DNA of 64,000 nucleotides from Microbacteriaceae bacterium (GTDB lineage: Bacteria > Actinomycetota > Actinomycetes > Actinomycetales > Microbacteriaceae). Under the pieces are notes generated by a model. It was not told where the DNA came from and made no database searches. It saw nothing but the letters and a program-made list of their open reading frames with translations. Position numbers and translations under genes: made by a program. This document shows, one piece after another, positions 53,319-62,293 of the stretch. Every line of letters starts with the position of its first letter. Positions within the stretch are counted from its first letter, which is position 1. Location of the stretch: positions 1 to 64,000 of the forward strand of contig WQZN01000015.1 of assembly GCA_009780695.1 (NCBI GenBank), in the 5' to 3' direction.

Positions 53319-54571
53319 TCGGCCACGTGGCCCGAGTCCTCCTCGTCGGAGTCGTACTCGGTGACCGGGTCCACGACCGGCTCTCCACGATACAGACACT
53401 CGAAGGTCGTCAGAGTCCGCTCGATGTCGTGGGCCTGGATGAGCCGCAGCGACGCGCGCTTCATGCCGGTGAACTCGGCATCCGGCAGCGTCAGCAGACG
53501 CTCGAGCTTGGCCGCGAGGTCCTCGATGTCGTCCGGGCGGAACAGGTAGCCGTTCTCGCCGTCGTGCACGAGGTGCGGCAGAGCCATCGCGTCGGCGGCG
53601 ACGACGGGCAGACCCGACGACATCGCCTCCATGGTGACGATGGACTGCAGCTCGGCCGTCGAAGGCATCGCCAGGACATCCGCGCGCGTGTACGCCGCCT
53701 TCAGCTCCTCGTCCGAGACCAAGCCGGGGAAGACGACCCGCTCGGCGATGCCGAGCTGCTGGGCGAGGCGGTCGAGATGGTGGCGCTGCTCGCCGTCGCC
53801 GACGATCTCGAGCTGCCAGTCGAGGGATGCCGGCAGCTGTGCGACCGCGCGGAACAGCACCTCGAGGCGCTTCTCGTTCGTCAGGCGGCCGACGAAGACG
53901 ATGCGGTTGCCGCGACCATCCCAACGGGGCGTGTAGTCGTCGACGCGCACGCCGTTGCCGATCGCGTGCACTCCCCTGATGCCGGTCGCGTCTTCGAGGT
54001 AGTCCGCTGCGCGCCGGGTGGGGGTCGTGACGGCATCCGCCCGCTTCAATATCTTGCCCTCGTCCCACCAGGCCCACTTCACGAGCAACGGCTGCAGGAA
54101 GCGCGGGACCTGCGTGTGCTCGATCATGTTCTGCGGCATCGTGTGGTTGGTGGCGATGACGCGGATGCCCCGCTCGGGCGCCGTCACCGACAGCCCTCGG
54201 CCGACGACGAAGTGCGACTGGAAGTGCACGGCGTCGGGCTTGACCTCGTCGAGGATGCGAGCGGTGTTGCGACGGATCGTCCACGGCATCATGTAGCGCA
54301 GCCAGGGGTGCGGGTACCAGCGCAGCGAGAACAGCCGGTGCATGCGCAGACGCACGCCCTCGTGAAGCTCGTCCCACTCGCCGGTCTTGAAGATGGTGCG
54401 CGACGGGGCGATGACGTGCACCGTGTGCCCCCGCTCGACGAGGCCCGCGGCGAGGCGCTCCGCGAAGCGCGCGGCCCCGTTGACATCAGGGGCGAAGGTG
54501 TCGCAGCCCAGCAGGATCGTCAGGGGTCGTGCGGGCGTGTCACTCGGTTCGGGCACGTCGGATTTCCTCAT
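53309..54571 (-). CDS. GT4 family glycosyltransferase
   Basis: A 420-residue retaining glycosyltransferase with a GT-B fold. The N-terminal half has PDVNGAARFAERLA and the acceptor-side HTVHVIAPS; the donor half has VGRLTNEKRLEVL, GDGEQRHHL and the E-x7-E motif region AELQSIVTMEAMSSGLPVV. It probably builds a glycolipid or cell-envelope glycan; the sugars are unknown. Its stop TAG is at 53309-53311, ten bases inside the tRNA-Met gene on the same strand. Confidence 0.85.
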   Translation of the reverse strand: MRKSDVPEPSDTPARPLTILLGCDTFAPDVNGAARFAERLAAGLVERGHTVHVIAPSRTIFKTGEWDELHEGVRLRMHRLFSLRWYPHPWLRYMMPWTIRRNTARILDEVKPDAVHFQSHFVVGRGLSVTAPERGIRVIATNHTMPQNMIEHTQVPRFLQPLLVKWAWWDEGKILKRADAVTTPTRRAADYLEDATGIRGVHAIGNGVRVDDYTPRWDGRGNRIVFVGRLTNEKRLEVLFRAVAQLPASLDWQLEIVGDGEQRHHLDRLAQQLGIAERVVFPGLVSDEELKAAYTRADVLAMPSTAELQSIVTMEAMSSGLPVVAADAMALPHLVHDGENGYLFRPDDIEDLAAKLERLLTLPDAEFTGMKRASLRLIQAHDIERTLTTFECLYRGEPVVDPVTEYDSDEEDSGHVAEGR

Positions 54572-54652
54572 CGGGGATCGGCAAGGGGTAGGCGCATCAG
54601 TCTAGGCGCGGGGCTCGGAGATCGGCCGCGGGCGCGGCCGGTGAGCGCAGAT

Positions 54653-55588
54653 TCAGGGTTTCCCCTGAATCTGCGGGTGATGACGGGCGAGCATCACGAC
54701 GCCCGTGACGGCGACCATGCCGGCGATGACCCAGACGACGGCCGCCCAGGGCGCGACCTGCACTGCCTCGTTCAGGATCACGATGCCGATCGTCACGGCG
54801 ACGAGCGGGTCGATGACGGTGAGACCGGCGATCACGAGGTCGGGCGGCCCCGAGGCGTATGCGTTCTGCACGAAGTAGGCGCCGAGCGTGACGGCCGTGA
54901 TCAGCGCGATGATGCAGACCGCCGTGAGGATGTCGAACTCGCGCTGCTCGACGCGTGCGATGACGACCTTGGCGAGCGTGACGACGAAGCCGTAGAGGAA
55001 GCCCGCCGCGACGATGTAGACGAGCGCGCGCATCCGCTTGCGGTAGATGAGGAACAGCACGCCCGCGATCACGAGCACGCAGCACAGGATGAGCAGGATC
55101 TCGATCAGCTCGCGGTCGGTGACCGGCACCTCTCGTGCCTGGAACGCGGCGACGACGACGAACACGCCGACGCCCAGCACGCACAGGAAGATGGAGAAGA
55201 CGGACAACCGGTTGAGGTTCGTCTTCGTCACGCGCGAGTTGATGATCGCCGTGACGACGAGGGCGACGGCGCCGAGCGGCTGGACCACGATGAGCGGCGC
55301 GAACGCGAGGCTCGCGAGCTGCAGCACCACCGCGGTGCCGAGCATGAGGGTGCCCGTCACCCAGCTGGGGCGGCGCAGCAGCAGGCGGAGCTGGCGCAGG
55401 TTCAGGCCGCCCTGGGCGGCATCCGTCTCGGTGTTCTGATCGACCTTCGTCACGCCGGCGTGCTGCAGCTGCGCCCCGACCGAGAGGAACACGGCCGCGA
55501 CCAGTGCGAGAGGGATGCCGATGAACTGTCGAGGGTCGAGGGCGAGTTGGTCGAAGCCTCGGATTGCGGTCAGGGCAGCGGCGAGCAC
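54653..55588 (-). CDS. DMT superfamily transporter-like protein
   Basis: A 311-residue protein with about nine to ten hydrophobic helices (for example IGIPLALVAAVFLSVGA, LMLGTAVVLQLASLA, VYIVAAGFLYGFVVTL), like the drug/metabolite transporter (EamA or NIPA-type) fold. A cytoplasmic loop with VTKVDQNTETDAAQG separates helices one and two. Substrate unknown. It begins at 55588 and diverges from def with a 40-base gap. Confidence 0.75.
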   Translation of the reverse strand: MLAAALTAIRGFDQLALDPRQFIGIPLALVAAVFLSVGAQLQHAGVTKVDQNTETDAAQGGLNLRQLRLLLRRPSWVTGTLMLGTAVVLQLASLAFAPLIVVQPLGAVALVVTAIINSRVTKTNLNRLSVFSIFLCVLGVGVFVVVAAFQAREVPVTDRELIEILLILCCVLVIAGVLFLIYRKRMRALVYIVAAGFLYGFVVTLAKVVIARVEQREFDILTAVCIIALITAVTLGAYFVQNAYASGPPDLVIAGLTVIDPLVAVTIGIVILNEAVQVAPWAAVVWVIAGMVAVTGVVMLARHHPQIQGKP

Positions 55589-55628
55589 CTCATGAAAGTA
55601 CAGGACACCCGCCCGATATCCTGGGCGA

Positions 55629-56195
55629 ATGGCCGTACTCCCGATCCGTATCCAGGGTGAGCCCGTGCTTCACGAGCCCGCCGCGCCCGTCACCGTCTTC
55701 GACGAGGAGCTGCGGCAGCTGGTCTCCGACATGTTCGAGACGATGGATGCCGCGCCCGGCGTCGGCCTCGCCGGGCCCCAGGTCGGCGTCGACAAGCGCC
55801 TCTTCGTCTTCGGCTGGACGGACGACGACGACGTCGAGCACCGCGGCGTCGCGATCAACCCCGTGCTGTGGATCACCCCCGCTCCCGTCGGCGAGGCCGA
55901 CGACGAGGAGGAGATCGAGGGATGCCTGTCCTTCCCCGGTGAGCGCTTCCCGCTCCGCCGCTCGCCCCGCGCGCGCCTCGAGGCCCTCGACCTCGACGGC
56001 AAGCCCTTCGAGATCCACGCCGAGGGCTGGCTCGCGCGCATCTTCCAGCACGAGTACGACCACCTCGACGGCATCCTCTACATCGACCGCCTGCCCCGCC
56101 CCTTCGACCGTGAGTGGCTCAAGATCAGCCGCAAGCGCGGCTGGGGCGTGCCGGGCAACCAGTGGCTGCCGGGGGTCGAGAAGCTCGAAGGCTGA
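55629..56195 (+). CDS. def: Peptide deformylase
   Basis: Removes the formyl group from new proteins, the step before methionine aminopeptidase (encoded at 11311). The 188-residue product has the three deformylase motifs: GVGLAGPQVG (about 44-53), EGCLSFPG with Cys99, and QHEYDHLDG with His141, catalytic Glu142 and His145. The metal is held by Cys99 and the two His. ATG 55629 follows a short gap after the divergent transporter gene. The tRNA-Asn gene follows. Confidence 0.95.
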   Translation: MAVLPIRIQGEPVLHEPAAPVTVFDEELRQLVSDMFETMDAAPGVGLAGPQVGVDKRLFVFGWTDDDDVEHRGVAINPVLWITPAPVGEADDEEEIEGCLSFPGERFPLRRSPRARLEALDLDGKPFEIHAEGWLARIFQHEYDHLDGILYIDRLPRPFDREWLKISRKRGWGVPGNQWLPGVEKLEG

Positions 56196-56279
56196 GGCAT
56201 GCCCGGGCGCCGTCTCGATTTGGTCAGTGTGCGCCCGAGCGGTTAAGCTATTCCTTGTTGCCGGTTCATCCGGCCGCAT

Positions 56280-56352
56280 TCCTCGATAGCTCAATTGGCA
56301 GAGCAATCGGCTGTTAACCGATAGGTTCTTGGTTCGAGTCCAAGTCGGGGAG
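56280..56352 (+). tRNA. tRNA-Asn (anticodon GUU)
   Basis: A 73-nt cloverleaf: acceptor TCCTCGA pairs with TCGGGGA, discriminator G; anticodon arm ATCGG-CTGTTAA-CCGAT; T arm CTTGG-TTCGAGT-CCAAG. CCA is not encoded. Confidence 0.95.
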
Positions 56353-56358
56353 CTGAGA

Positions 56359-56386
56359 AAAGGCCCGCGCGAAAGCGCGGGCCTTT
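56359..56386 (+). terminator. Terminator after tRNA-Asn
   Basis: Twelve-base-pair stem (56359-56370 with 56375-56386) closed by a GAAA tetraloop, just after the tRNA. A short T/C stretch follows. Confidence 0.82.
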
Positions 56387-56431
56387 CTCGTTGTCCGGGT
56401 GACTCGGTGGTCGGGCCGGCGGCCGGCCGCG

Positions 56432-57247
56432 CTACTCGAGCTCGAGCGCCCGCGCGAGTTTGCTGACGTAGGGGTGCGACGGGCTGCCGAAGACCTCGTC
56501 GATCGCCCCGTAGCCGACGACCACGCCGTCGTGCAGCACCGCGACGCGCGCGTCGAGCTTCCGCAGCACCGCGAGATCGTGCGTGACGATCACGGCCGCG
56601 AAGGCCGGGTCCTGCTGCAGGCGCTTCACGACGGACAGCACGGTGTCGCGCACGGTGACGTCGATGCCGGCCGTCGGCTCGTCGGCGATGAGCACGTTCG
56701 GACCGAGCACGAGCGAGCGCGCGATCGCCACCCGCTGGCGCTGGCCGTCGGGCAGCTCGTACGGGTAGCGGTCCAGCACCGAGAGCGGCAGGCCCACCGA
56801 GTCGAGCAGCTGCAGCGCCCGGTTGCGCGCAGCCTCGTGGTTGAAGCGCTTGTCGCGCTCGAAGATGGGCTGCTGGACGAGCTCGGAGACCGTCGCCGTG
56901 CGCTCGAGGCGATCCCCGGCATCCTGAGGCAGATACGCGGTGTGGAAGGTGAGCCTGTTGCGCTTGCGTGCCGACAGCGTGCGCAACGCGATGCCCCCGA
57001 CATAGGCGTCGCCGCCCGTGATGCGGATGTCGTAGCCGCCCGGCCCCTTGCGCGCGAGCTCGCCCGCGAGCACCCGCGCGAGCGTCGACTTGCCGCCGCC
57101 GGACTCCCCCAGCACCCCGAGGATCTGCCCCGGCCCGACCTCGAGACTGACGCCGCGCAGCGCGTTCGCCCGCCCGCTCTTCGTCTTGTACTCGGCGGCG
57201 AGGTCCTGAACGACGATCGGTGCGCTGGCGTGGGGCGTGCGACTCAC
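56432..57247 (-). CDS. ABC transporter ATP-binding protein, dipeptide/oligopeptide type
   Basis: The 271-residue ATPase has Walker A GESGGGKST, the signature LPDGQRQRVAI, Walker B VLIADEPT and a switch His in VTHDLAV. The spacing and the late HPYVSKL fit Opp/Dpp-type subunits. No permease or binding protein is next to it, so it is an orphan or pairs with genes elsewhere. GTG 57247 lies 25 bases after the dnaG end and may be read from that operon. Confidence 0.85.
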   Translation of the reverse strand: MSRTPHASAPIVVQDLAAEYKTKSGRANALRGVSLEVGPGQILGVLGESGGGKSTLARVLAGELARKGPGGYDIRITGGDAYVGGIALRTLSARKRNRLTFHTAYLPQDAGDRLERTATVSELVQQPIFERDKRFNHEAARNRALQLLDSVGLPLSVLDRYPYELPDGQRQRVAIARSLVLGPNVLIADEPTAGIDVTVRDTVLSVVKRLQQDPAFAAVIVTHDLAVLRKLDARVAVLHDGVVVGYGAIDEVFGSPSHPYVSKLARALELE

Positions 57248-57272
57248 GTTTCCGAGCCTACCCAGACGCCGG

Positions 57273-59147
57273 CTACTCACCGCGAAGGCGACGGCGCTCG
57301 AGCTCGAGCTCGGCCATCGCGCGGCCGATCGTCGCCCGGGCCTCGGCATCGGACGGGTCGGTGCGCTGCAGACGGCTCTGCAGCTCGGCCTTGAGGGCGA
57401 TCATGTCCTTCTGGATGAGCGCGGCCACGATCGCGCGCGCCCAGATCTTCGCCCCCTCCTCGGTGCGCTCAGGGATCGGCGAGAGCGCGAGCTGATCGAC
57501 GACCGGGCGGAACTGCTCGGGCAGGTCGCCGCGGATGCGGGCGAACCAGTCCGGCGCGCCGACCGCATCGGAGTTGGCGACGATCGCGGTCTTCACGAGC
57601 TCGAGCGTCGGGTTCGTGAGGCGGGCCTGCAGAGCGCGGGCGCCGAGCTCGGGCCCCACGGCCTCGGGCAGCTGCAGCACCGCCATGAGCGCGAGCCGCT
57701 CGGTCTGGGTCACGGGGTCGGAGCCGAGGTCGGCGAGCGTGATCGGCGTGAGGATCGGGCCGGAGGCGGGTGCGGATGCCTCGCCGCGCGGCTCGGGAGC
57801 AGGGGCATCCCCCGCGGCCCGCGCCCGGTGCCCCGCGGACCGCACCGCCTGCTCGGTCTCGCGCAGCTCGGCCCCGGCCATGCGGGCGAGCTCGCGCGTG
57901 TACCCCGGTCGCAGGGCGGAGTCGCGGATGCCGGCGACGATCGGCGCGCCCGCGCGCACCGCCGCGACGCGGCCCTCGACGGTGTCGAGGTCGAAGCGCT
58001 GCACGACCTGGCGCAGCATGAACTGGAACATCGGCGACTTGTCGGCGATCATCCGCCGCACGGCCGCGTCACCCTGTGCGAGCCGCAGGTCGCACGGGTC
58101 GAGCCCGTCGGGGCCGACCGCGACATAGGTCTGCGCCGTGAAGCGCTGCTCGTCGGCGAAGGCGCGCGTCGCGGCCTTCTGGCCGGCCGCGTCGGGGTCG
58201 AAGGTGAAGACGACCTCGCCGCCCGTGCCGTCGTCGCCCATGATGCGGCGGATGAGCTTGATGTGCTCGGTGCCGAACGCCGTGCCGCACGTCGCGACTG
58301 CGGTCGTGATGCCGGCGAGGTGGCACGCCATCACGTCGGTGTACCCCTCGACGACGACGACTTGCTTGTCCTTGCTGACGTCGCGCTTCGCGAGGTCGAG
58401 GCCGTAGAGCACCTGGGCCTTGTGGAAGACCGCGGTCTCGGGCGTGTTCAGGTACTTGGGGCCGTTGTCGTCGTCGAAGAGGCGACGGGCGCCGAAGCCG
58501 AGGGTGGTGCCCGTGACATCCCGGATCGGCCAGATCACGCGCCCGCGGAACCGGTCGTAGACGCCTCCGCGGTCGTTCTGCGAGACCAGGCCCGCGGCCG
58601 CGAGCTCGTCGTTCGAGAAGCCCTTGCTGTGCAGATGATTGGTGAGCTCGTCCCAGCTCTTGGGTGCGTAGCCGACCCCGAAGCGGGTGGCCGCCGCCGC
58701 GTCGAAGCCGCGCTGGCCGAGGAACTGCCGACCGGGCTCGGCGTCGGGGCCCGTCAGCCGGGCGATGAAGAACTCTTCGGCGGCCTTGTTCGCGGCCAAG
58801 ATGCGGGCGCGGGTGCCGCGGTCTTCGCTGGCATTGCCGCCGTCCTCGTAGGTCAGCTGGAAGCCGACGCGGGCGGCGAGGCGCTCGACGGCCTCGGCGA
58901 AGGGCAGGTGGTCCATCTTCTGGAGGAAGGTGACGACGTCCCCCGACTCGCCGCAGCCGAAGCAGTGGTAGAAGCCCACCTGCGGCCGCACGTTGAAGCT
59001 CGGCGACCGCTCGTCGTGGAAGGGGCACAGGCCCTTCATCGAGCCGACGCCCGCGGGCTTCAGGGCGACGTAGTCGCCGATGACGTCGGCGATGTTGGTG
59101 CGCGACTTGACCTCGTCGATGTCGGATTGACGGATGAGGCCGGGCAT
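57273..59147 (-). CDS. dnaG: DNA primase DnaG
   Basis: Makes RNA primers for chromosome replication. The 624-residue protein has the N-terminal zinc finger Cys41, His44, Cys62 and Cys65 (CPFH...HCFGC), the catalytic core with the Toprim motif VVVEGYTDVMACH and the Asp in FTFDPDAAG, and a C-terminal helicase-binding domain. ATG 59147 starts MPGLIRQSDID like other primases. It is followed by the ABC gene and preceded by dgt, in the common actinobacterial dusB-dgt-dnaG order. The satellite at 44.8 kb carries its own, unrelated primase. Confidence 0.95.
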   Translation of the reverse strand: MPGLIRQSDIDEVKSRTNIADVIGDYVALKPAGVGSMKGLCPFHDERSPSFNVRPQVGFYHCFGCGESGDVVTFLQKMDHLPFAEAVERLAARVGFQLTYEDGGNASEDRGTRARILAANKAAEEFFIARLTGPDAEPGRQFLGQRGFDAAAATRFGVGYAPKSWDELTNHLHSKGFSNDELAAAGLVSQNDRGGVYDRFRGRVIWPIRDVTGTTLGFGARRLFDDDNGPKYLNTPETAVFHKAQVLYGLDLAKRDVSKDKQVVVVEGYTDVMACHLAGITTAVATCGTAFGTEHIKLIRRIMGDDGTGGEVVFTFDPDAAGQKAATRAFADEQRFTAQTYVAVGPDGLDPCDLRLAQGDAAVRRMIADKSPMFQFMLRQVVQRFDLDTVEGRVAAVRAGAPIVAGIRDSALRPGYTRELARMAGAELRETEQAVRSAGHRARAAGDAPAPEPRGEASAPASGPILTPITLADLGSDPVTQTERLALMAVLQLPEAVGPELGARALQARLTNPTLELVKTAIVANSDAVGAPDWFARIRGDLPEQFRPVVDQLALSPIPERTEEGAKIWARAIVAALIQKDMIALKAELQSRLQRTDPSDAEARATIGRAMAELELERRRLRGE

Positions 59148-59217
59148 CCTCCAATTATGTCCGGCAGATGCACCCCGACGGGTCGCGGCGGGATGCCTGT
59201 CAGCGGTTTCCGGCCGA

Positions 59218-60486
59218 CTACTGCTGCACGAGCTTCGCGAACCAGGCGATCGCGCTCTGGTCGGTGAGGCTGGCCACCTGATCGACGACGACGCGCTTGC
59301 GGGCTGTGTCGTCGGACGCCTGGGCCCAGTCCTCGGCGAAACCGAGGTCGAGGTGCTCCGGCCCGGTCGCGAGCAGCGCGTCGGCGAGACCCGAAAGCAG
59401 CTCGCGCTGCCGCCGGTAGACCGGCTGACGGTCGTTGTGGCTCATGATGAAGGCCGCCGTGAGGCCCTTCATGACACCGATCTCGGCCGCCTCGTCGGGT
59501 GGGACGACCACCTGGGCCGCGTAGCGCGCGAGGCTCGGACGCGGATAGGCCATGCGTGTGGCGGCGGTCGCGTTCTTGGCGAAGCGGCCGATGAGCTGGC
59601 TGGTGAGGTTCTTGAGGCGCGCCTGGTCGAGGCGCGAACCGGTCCAGGTCGGCAGCCACTGCGGCATCGCGCGCAGACGGGCGAAGGCGGCCTCGAGCTC
59701 CTCATGGGTGAACTCGTCGCCGACCCAGTCCTGCACCTTGGCCATCAGGGCCTCGTGCGCGGCGGGGTCGCCGAGCTGGTCGACATCGATGAAGCCGTTG
59801 ACGACGGCATCCTCGAAGTCGTGCACGGAGTAGGCGATGTCGTCCGACAGGTCCATCACCTGGGCCTCGATGCAGCGCACGCGCTCGGGCGCGCCGGAGC
59901 GCAGCCACTCGAAGACCTCGATGTCGTCCGCGTAGAAGCCGTACTTCATGCGGCCGCTCGCATCGGCGACCGCATGCTGCAGGGGCCACGGGTACTTGCA
60001 CGCGGCGTCCAGGCTCGCGCGGGTCAGGTTGAGGCCGTACGGCCGGCCGTCGGGCCCGAACACCTTCGGCTCGAGCCTGGTCACGACGCGCAGGGTCTGC
60101 GCGTTGCCCTCGAAGCCGCCGATGTCGGCGGCCCACTCGTTGAGCGCCTTCTCGCCGTTGTGGCCGAACGGCGGGTGGCCGAGGTCGTGCGCGAGGCACG
60201 CCGTGTCGACGACGTCGGGGTTCAGCCCGAGGTTGGTTGCGAGCTCGCGCCCGATCTGGGCGACCTCGAGCGAGTGCGTGAGGCGGTTGCGCGCGAAGTC
60301 GAGGCGGATGGTCGGGCTGAGCACCTGCGTCTTCGCGGCGAGACGGCGCAGGGCGCTCGAGTGGAACAGGCGCGCGCGGTCGCGCGCGAAGTCGCTGCGA
60401 CGCCCCGAGTGCTCCTCGTGCAGCCAGCGCTCGGTGTCGAACTGCGAGTACGAGCGCGGTTCAACCACCACTGTTGTGAGCCTCAT
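59218..60486 (-). CDS. dgt: Deoxyguanosinetriphosphate triphosphohydrolase-like protein
   Basis: An HD-domain enzyme that removes triphosphate from dNTPs. The 422-residue product has the HD metal ligands in THSLEVAQIGRE and ACLAHDLGHPPFGHNGE, and the later DLSDDIAYSVHD. It fits the dNTPase family that adjusts nucleotide pools or limits phage replication. The ATG at 60486 overlaps the dusB end by 26 bases; the GTG codons a few residues later would shorten the overlap. Substrate preference is inferred from the family. Confidence 0.88.
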   Translation of the reverse strand: MRLTTVVVEPRSYSQFDTERWLHEEHSGRRSDFARDRARLFHSSALRRLAAKTQVLSPTIRLDFARNRLTHSLEVAQIGRELATNLGLNPDVVDTACLAHDLGHPPFGHNGEKALNEWAADIGGFEGNAQTLRVVTRLEPKVFGPDGRPYGLNLTRASLDAACKYPWPLQHAVADASGRMKYGFYADDIEVFEWLRSGAPERVRCIEAQVMDLSDDIAYSVHDFEDAVVNGFIDVDQLGDPAAHEALMAKVQDWVGDEFTHEELEAAFARLRAMPQWLPTWTGSRLDQARLKNLTSQLIGRFAKNATAATRMAYPRPSLARYAAQVVVPPDEAAEIGVMKGLTAAFIMSHNDRQPVYRRQRELLSGLADALLATGPEHLDLGFAEDWAQASDDTARKRVVVDQVASLTDQSAIAWFAKLVQQ

Positions 60487-61636
60487 TCGCGGAGATGTCG
60501 GCGCGGGTCGCGATGTCGACCTCGCGGGAGTTCAGCCAGCCGTCGGGCAGCGTCGGGGTGCGCGGGCTGCCCTGGCGGCCGCGCGCACCCTCGGCGCCGT
60601 CGCCGGGGTACGGGGCGTCCAGGTCCATCTGGGCGATGAGCTCGTCGATCTCGGCGAGGCTCGACGACGTCGCGAGCTTCGCGCGCAGCTCGCCGCCGAC
60701 CGGGTAGCCCTTGAAATACCAGGCGACGTGCTTGCGGATGTCGCGGCACCCGCGCCCCTCGTCCTCGAAGAACTCGACGAGCAGCTCGGCGTGCCGGCGG
60801 AACGCGGCGGCGACGGAGCGCAGCCCGGGTTGGGACTTGGACGGGTTCGGTCCCGCGCCTTCCCGCCACTCCCCCCGCATCGCCTGGGCTAGATCGCCGA
60901 ACAGCCACGGGCGGCCCAGGCATCCTCGACCGACCACCACGCCGTCGGCGCCCGTCTCGCGCATCATGCGCAGCGCGTCGTCGGCGGACCAGATGTCGCC
61001 GTTGCCGAGCACGGGGATGTCGAGCGCGTCCTTGAGGCGGGCGATCGCGTCCCAGTCGGCGTGGCCCGAGTACATGTCAGCGGCGGTGCGGCCGTGCAGG
61101 GCGACGTAGGCGGCGCCCGCGTCCTGTGCGGCGCGGCCGGCATCGAGGTAGGTCAGGTGGTCGTCGTCGATGCCCTTGCGCATCTTGACCGTGAGCGGCA
61201 GGTCTTCGGCGGCGGCCTTCGCACTCTCGACGATCTCGCGGAACAGGCCGAGCTTCCACGGCAGCGCGCTGCCGCCGCCCTTGCGGGTCACCTTGGGAAC
61301 CGGGCAGCCGAAGTTCAGGTCGACGTGCTCGGCGAGGCCCTCGGCCACGATGATGCGCACCGCGTCGCCGACCGTCTGCGGGTCGGTCGTGTACAACTGC
61401 ACCGAGTGGTACTTCTCGGACTCGTGCCGCCCGATCAGGCGCATCGTCTCGGCGTTGCGCTCGACGAGCGCACGGGTCGTGATCATCTCGCTCACGTAGA
61501 GACCCGCGCCGAACTCGCGGCACAGCCGGCGGAACGCCGTGTTGGTGATGCCCGCCATGGGCGCCAGCACGACGGGCACATCGACCTGGTGGTCGCCCAG
61601 GAACAAAGGCGCGGCGGCGAGGGTTGCGGTGGACAT
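60461..61636 (-). CDS. dusB: tRNA-dihydrouridine synthase DusB
   Basis: FMN enzyme that reduces uridines in tRNA with NADPH. The 391-residue product has the family marks LAPMAGITNTAFRRLCRE, VDLNFGCPVPKVTRKGGGSALP with the catalytic Cys in GCP, LHGRTAADMYSG and VLGNGDIWSADDAL. ATG 61636 is the likely start, as the longer frame extends through unsupported low-complexity sequence. It is the first gene of the leftward dusB-dgt-dnaG set. The YbaK-type gene is divergent. Confidence 0.93.
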   Translation of the reverse strand: MSTATLAAAPLFLGDHQVDVPVVLAPMAGITNTAFRRLCREFGAGLYVSEMITTRALVERNAETMRLIGRHESEKYHSVQLYTTDPQTVGDAVRIIVAEGLAEHVDLNFGCPVPKVTRKGGGSALPWKLGLFREIVESAKAAAEDLPLTVKMRKGIDDDHLTYLDAGRAAQDAGAAYVALHGRTAADMYSGHADWDAIARLKDALDIPVLGNGDIWSADDALRMMRETGADGVVVGRGCLGRPWLFGDLAQAMRGEWREGAGPNPSKSQPGLRSVAAAFRRHAELLVEFFEDEGRGCRDIRKHVAWYFKGYPVGGELRAKLATSSSLAEIDELIAQMDLDAPYPGDGAEGARGRQGSPRTPTLPDGWLNSREVDIATRADISANEAHNSGG

Positions 61637-61677
61637 CGATTCCAGTTTCTCAGATGGATGCTGAAGGAGGGCGCGCT

Positions 61678-62166
61678 GTGAGCGATCGCTTCGCAGGTTT
61701 GACGGGCACGGAGCGGATCTCGGCGGATGCCGCGGCCCGCGGTCTCGAGGTGCGCGTGGTCGCGCGGCCCGAGGCCGGGTCGCTCGCCGAAGCGGCCGCC
61801 GTGCTCGGCATCGCACCCGAGGTGATCGTCAAGACGCTCGTCGTCAAACGCCACGACGGCTCGTTCCTGTTCGCGCTCGTGCCCGGCGGGCGGAAGATCT
61901 CGTGGCCCAAGCTGCGCGCGCTCGTGGGCGTCAACAAGCTGCAGCTGCCCGACGCCGCGCTCGCCCTGGCCGCCACGGGCTACGAGCGCGGCACGATCAC
62001 GCCGCTCGGCTCAGCGCAGGACTGGCCGGTCTACGCGGATGCCACGATCACCGGCCACGAGGTCGCGATGGGTGCCGGCGCACACGGTCATTCGGCCTTC
62101 ATCGACGGCGACGCGCTGATCGCGTCGTTCGGCGCCGTCGTGGGCGACATCACCGACCCGGAGTAG
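61678..62166 (+). CDS. YbaK/EbsC-type aminoacyl-tRNA deacylase
   Basis: The 162-residue product has the YbaK fold that removes wrong amino acids from tRNA: VRVVARPEAGSLAEAAAVLG, VIVKTLVVKRHDGSFLFALVPG with the catalytic Lys, and GYERGTITPLG. GTG 61678 follows AAGGAGG at a good distance, so it is preferred to the upstream ATG. It may edit Cys- or Pro-type mischarging; the substrate is not certain. It diverges from dusB, and its end overlaps a small ORF on the other strand by 17 bases. Confidence 0.85.
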   Translation: MSDRFAGLTGTERISADAAARGLEVRVVARPEAGSLAEAAAVLGIAPEVIVKTLVVKRHDGSFLFALVPGGRKISWPKLRALVGVNKLQLPDAALALAATGYERGTITPLGSAQDWPVYADATITGHEVAMGAGAHGHSAFIDGDALIASFGAVVGDITDPE

Positions 62167-62293
62167 GGGCGTCTTCATCGCGCTGGTCGACTGAGGCCGT
62201 CTGCGGCCGAATGGAGGCCCCGAAGTTCGGAATCTCGCACACCCCGTCGACGCAGACCGCGGCCTCGGCGTCGCCGAGCGGGACGAGCTTCAT
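62150..62293 (-). CDS. 47-residue ORF coupled to the DsbA-type gene
   Basis: ATG 62293 overlaps the stop of the DsbA-type gene (ATGA at 62290-62293). The product starts MKLVPLGDAEAAVCVDGVCE and ends with an acidic/Pro tail; two cysteines are four residues apart (CVDGVC). A short protein with a close Cys pair next to a thiol oxidoreductase could be a redox partner, but no family is known to me. It overlaps the YbaK-type gene by 17 bases at its end. Confidence 0.55.
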   Translation of the reverse strand: MKLVPLGDAEAAVCVDGVCEIPNFGASIRPQTASVDQRDEDAPTPGR

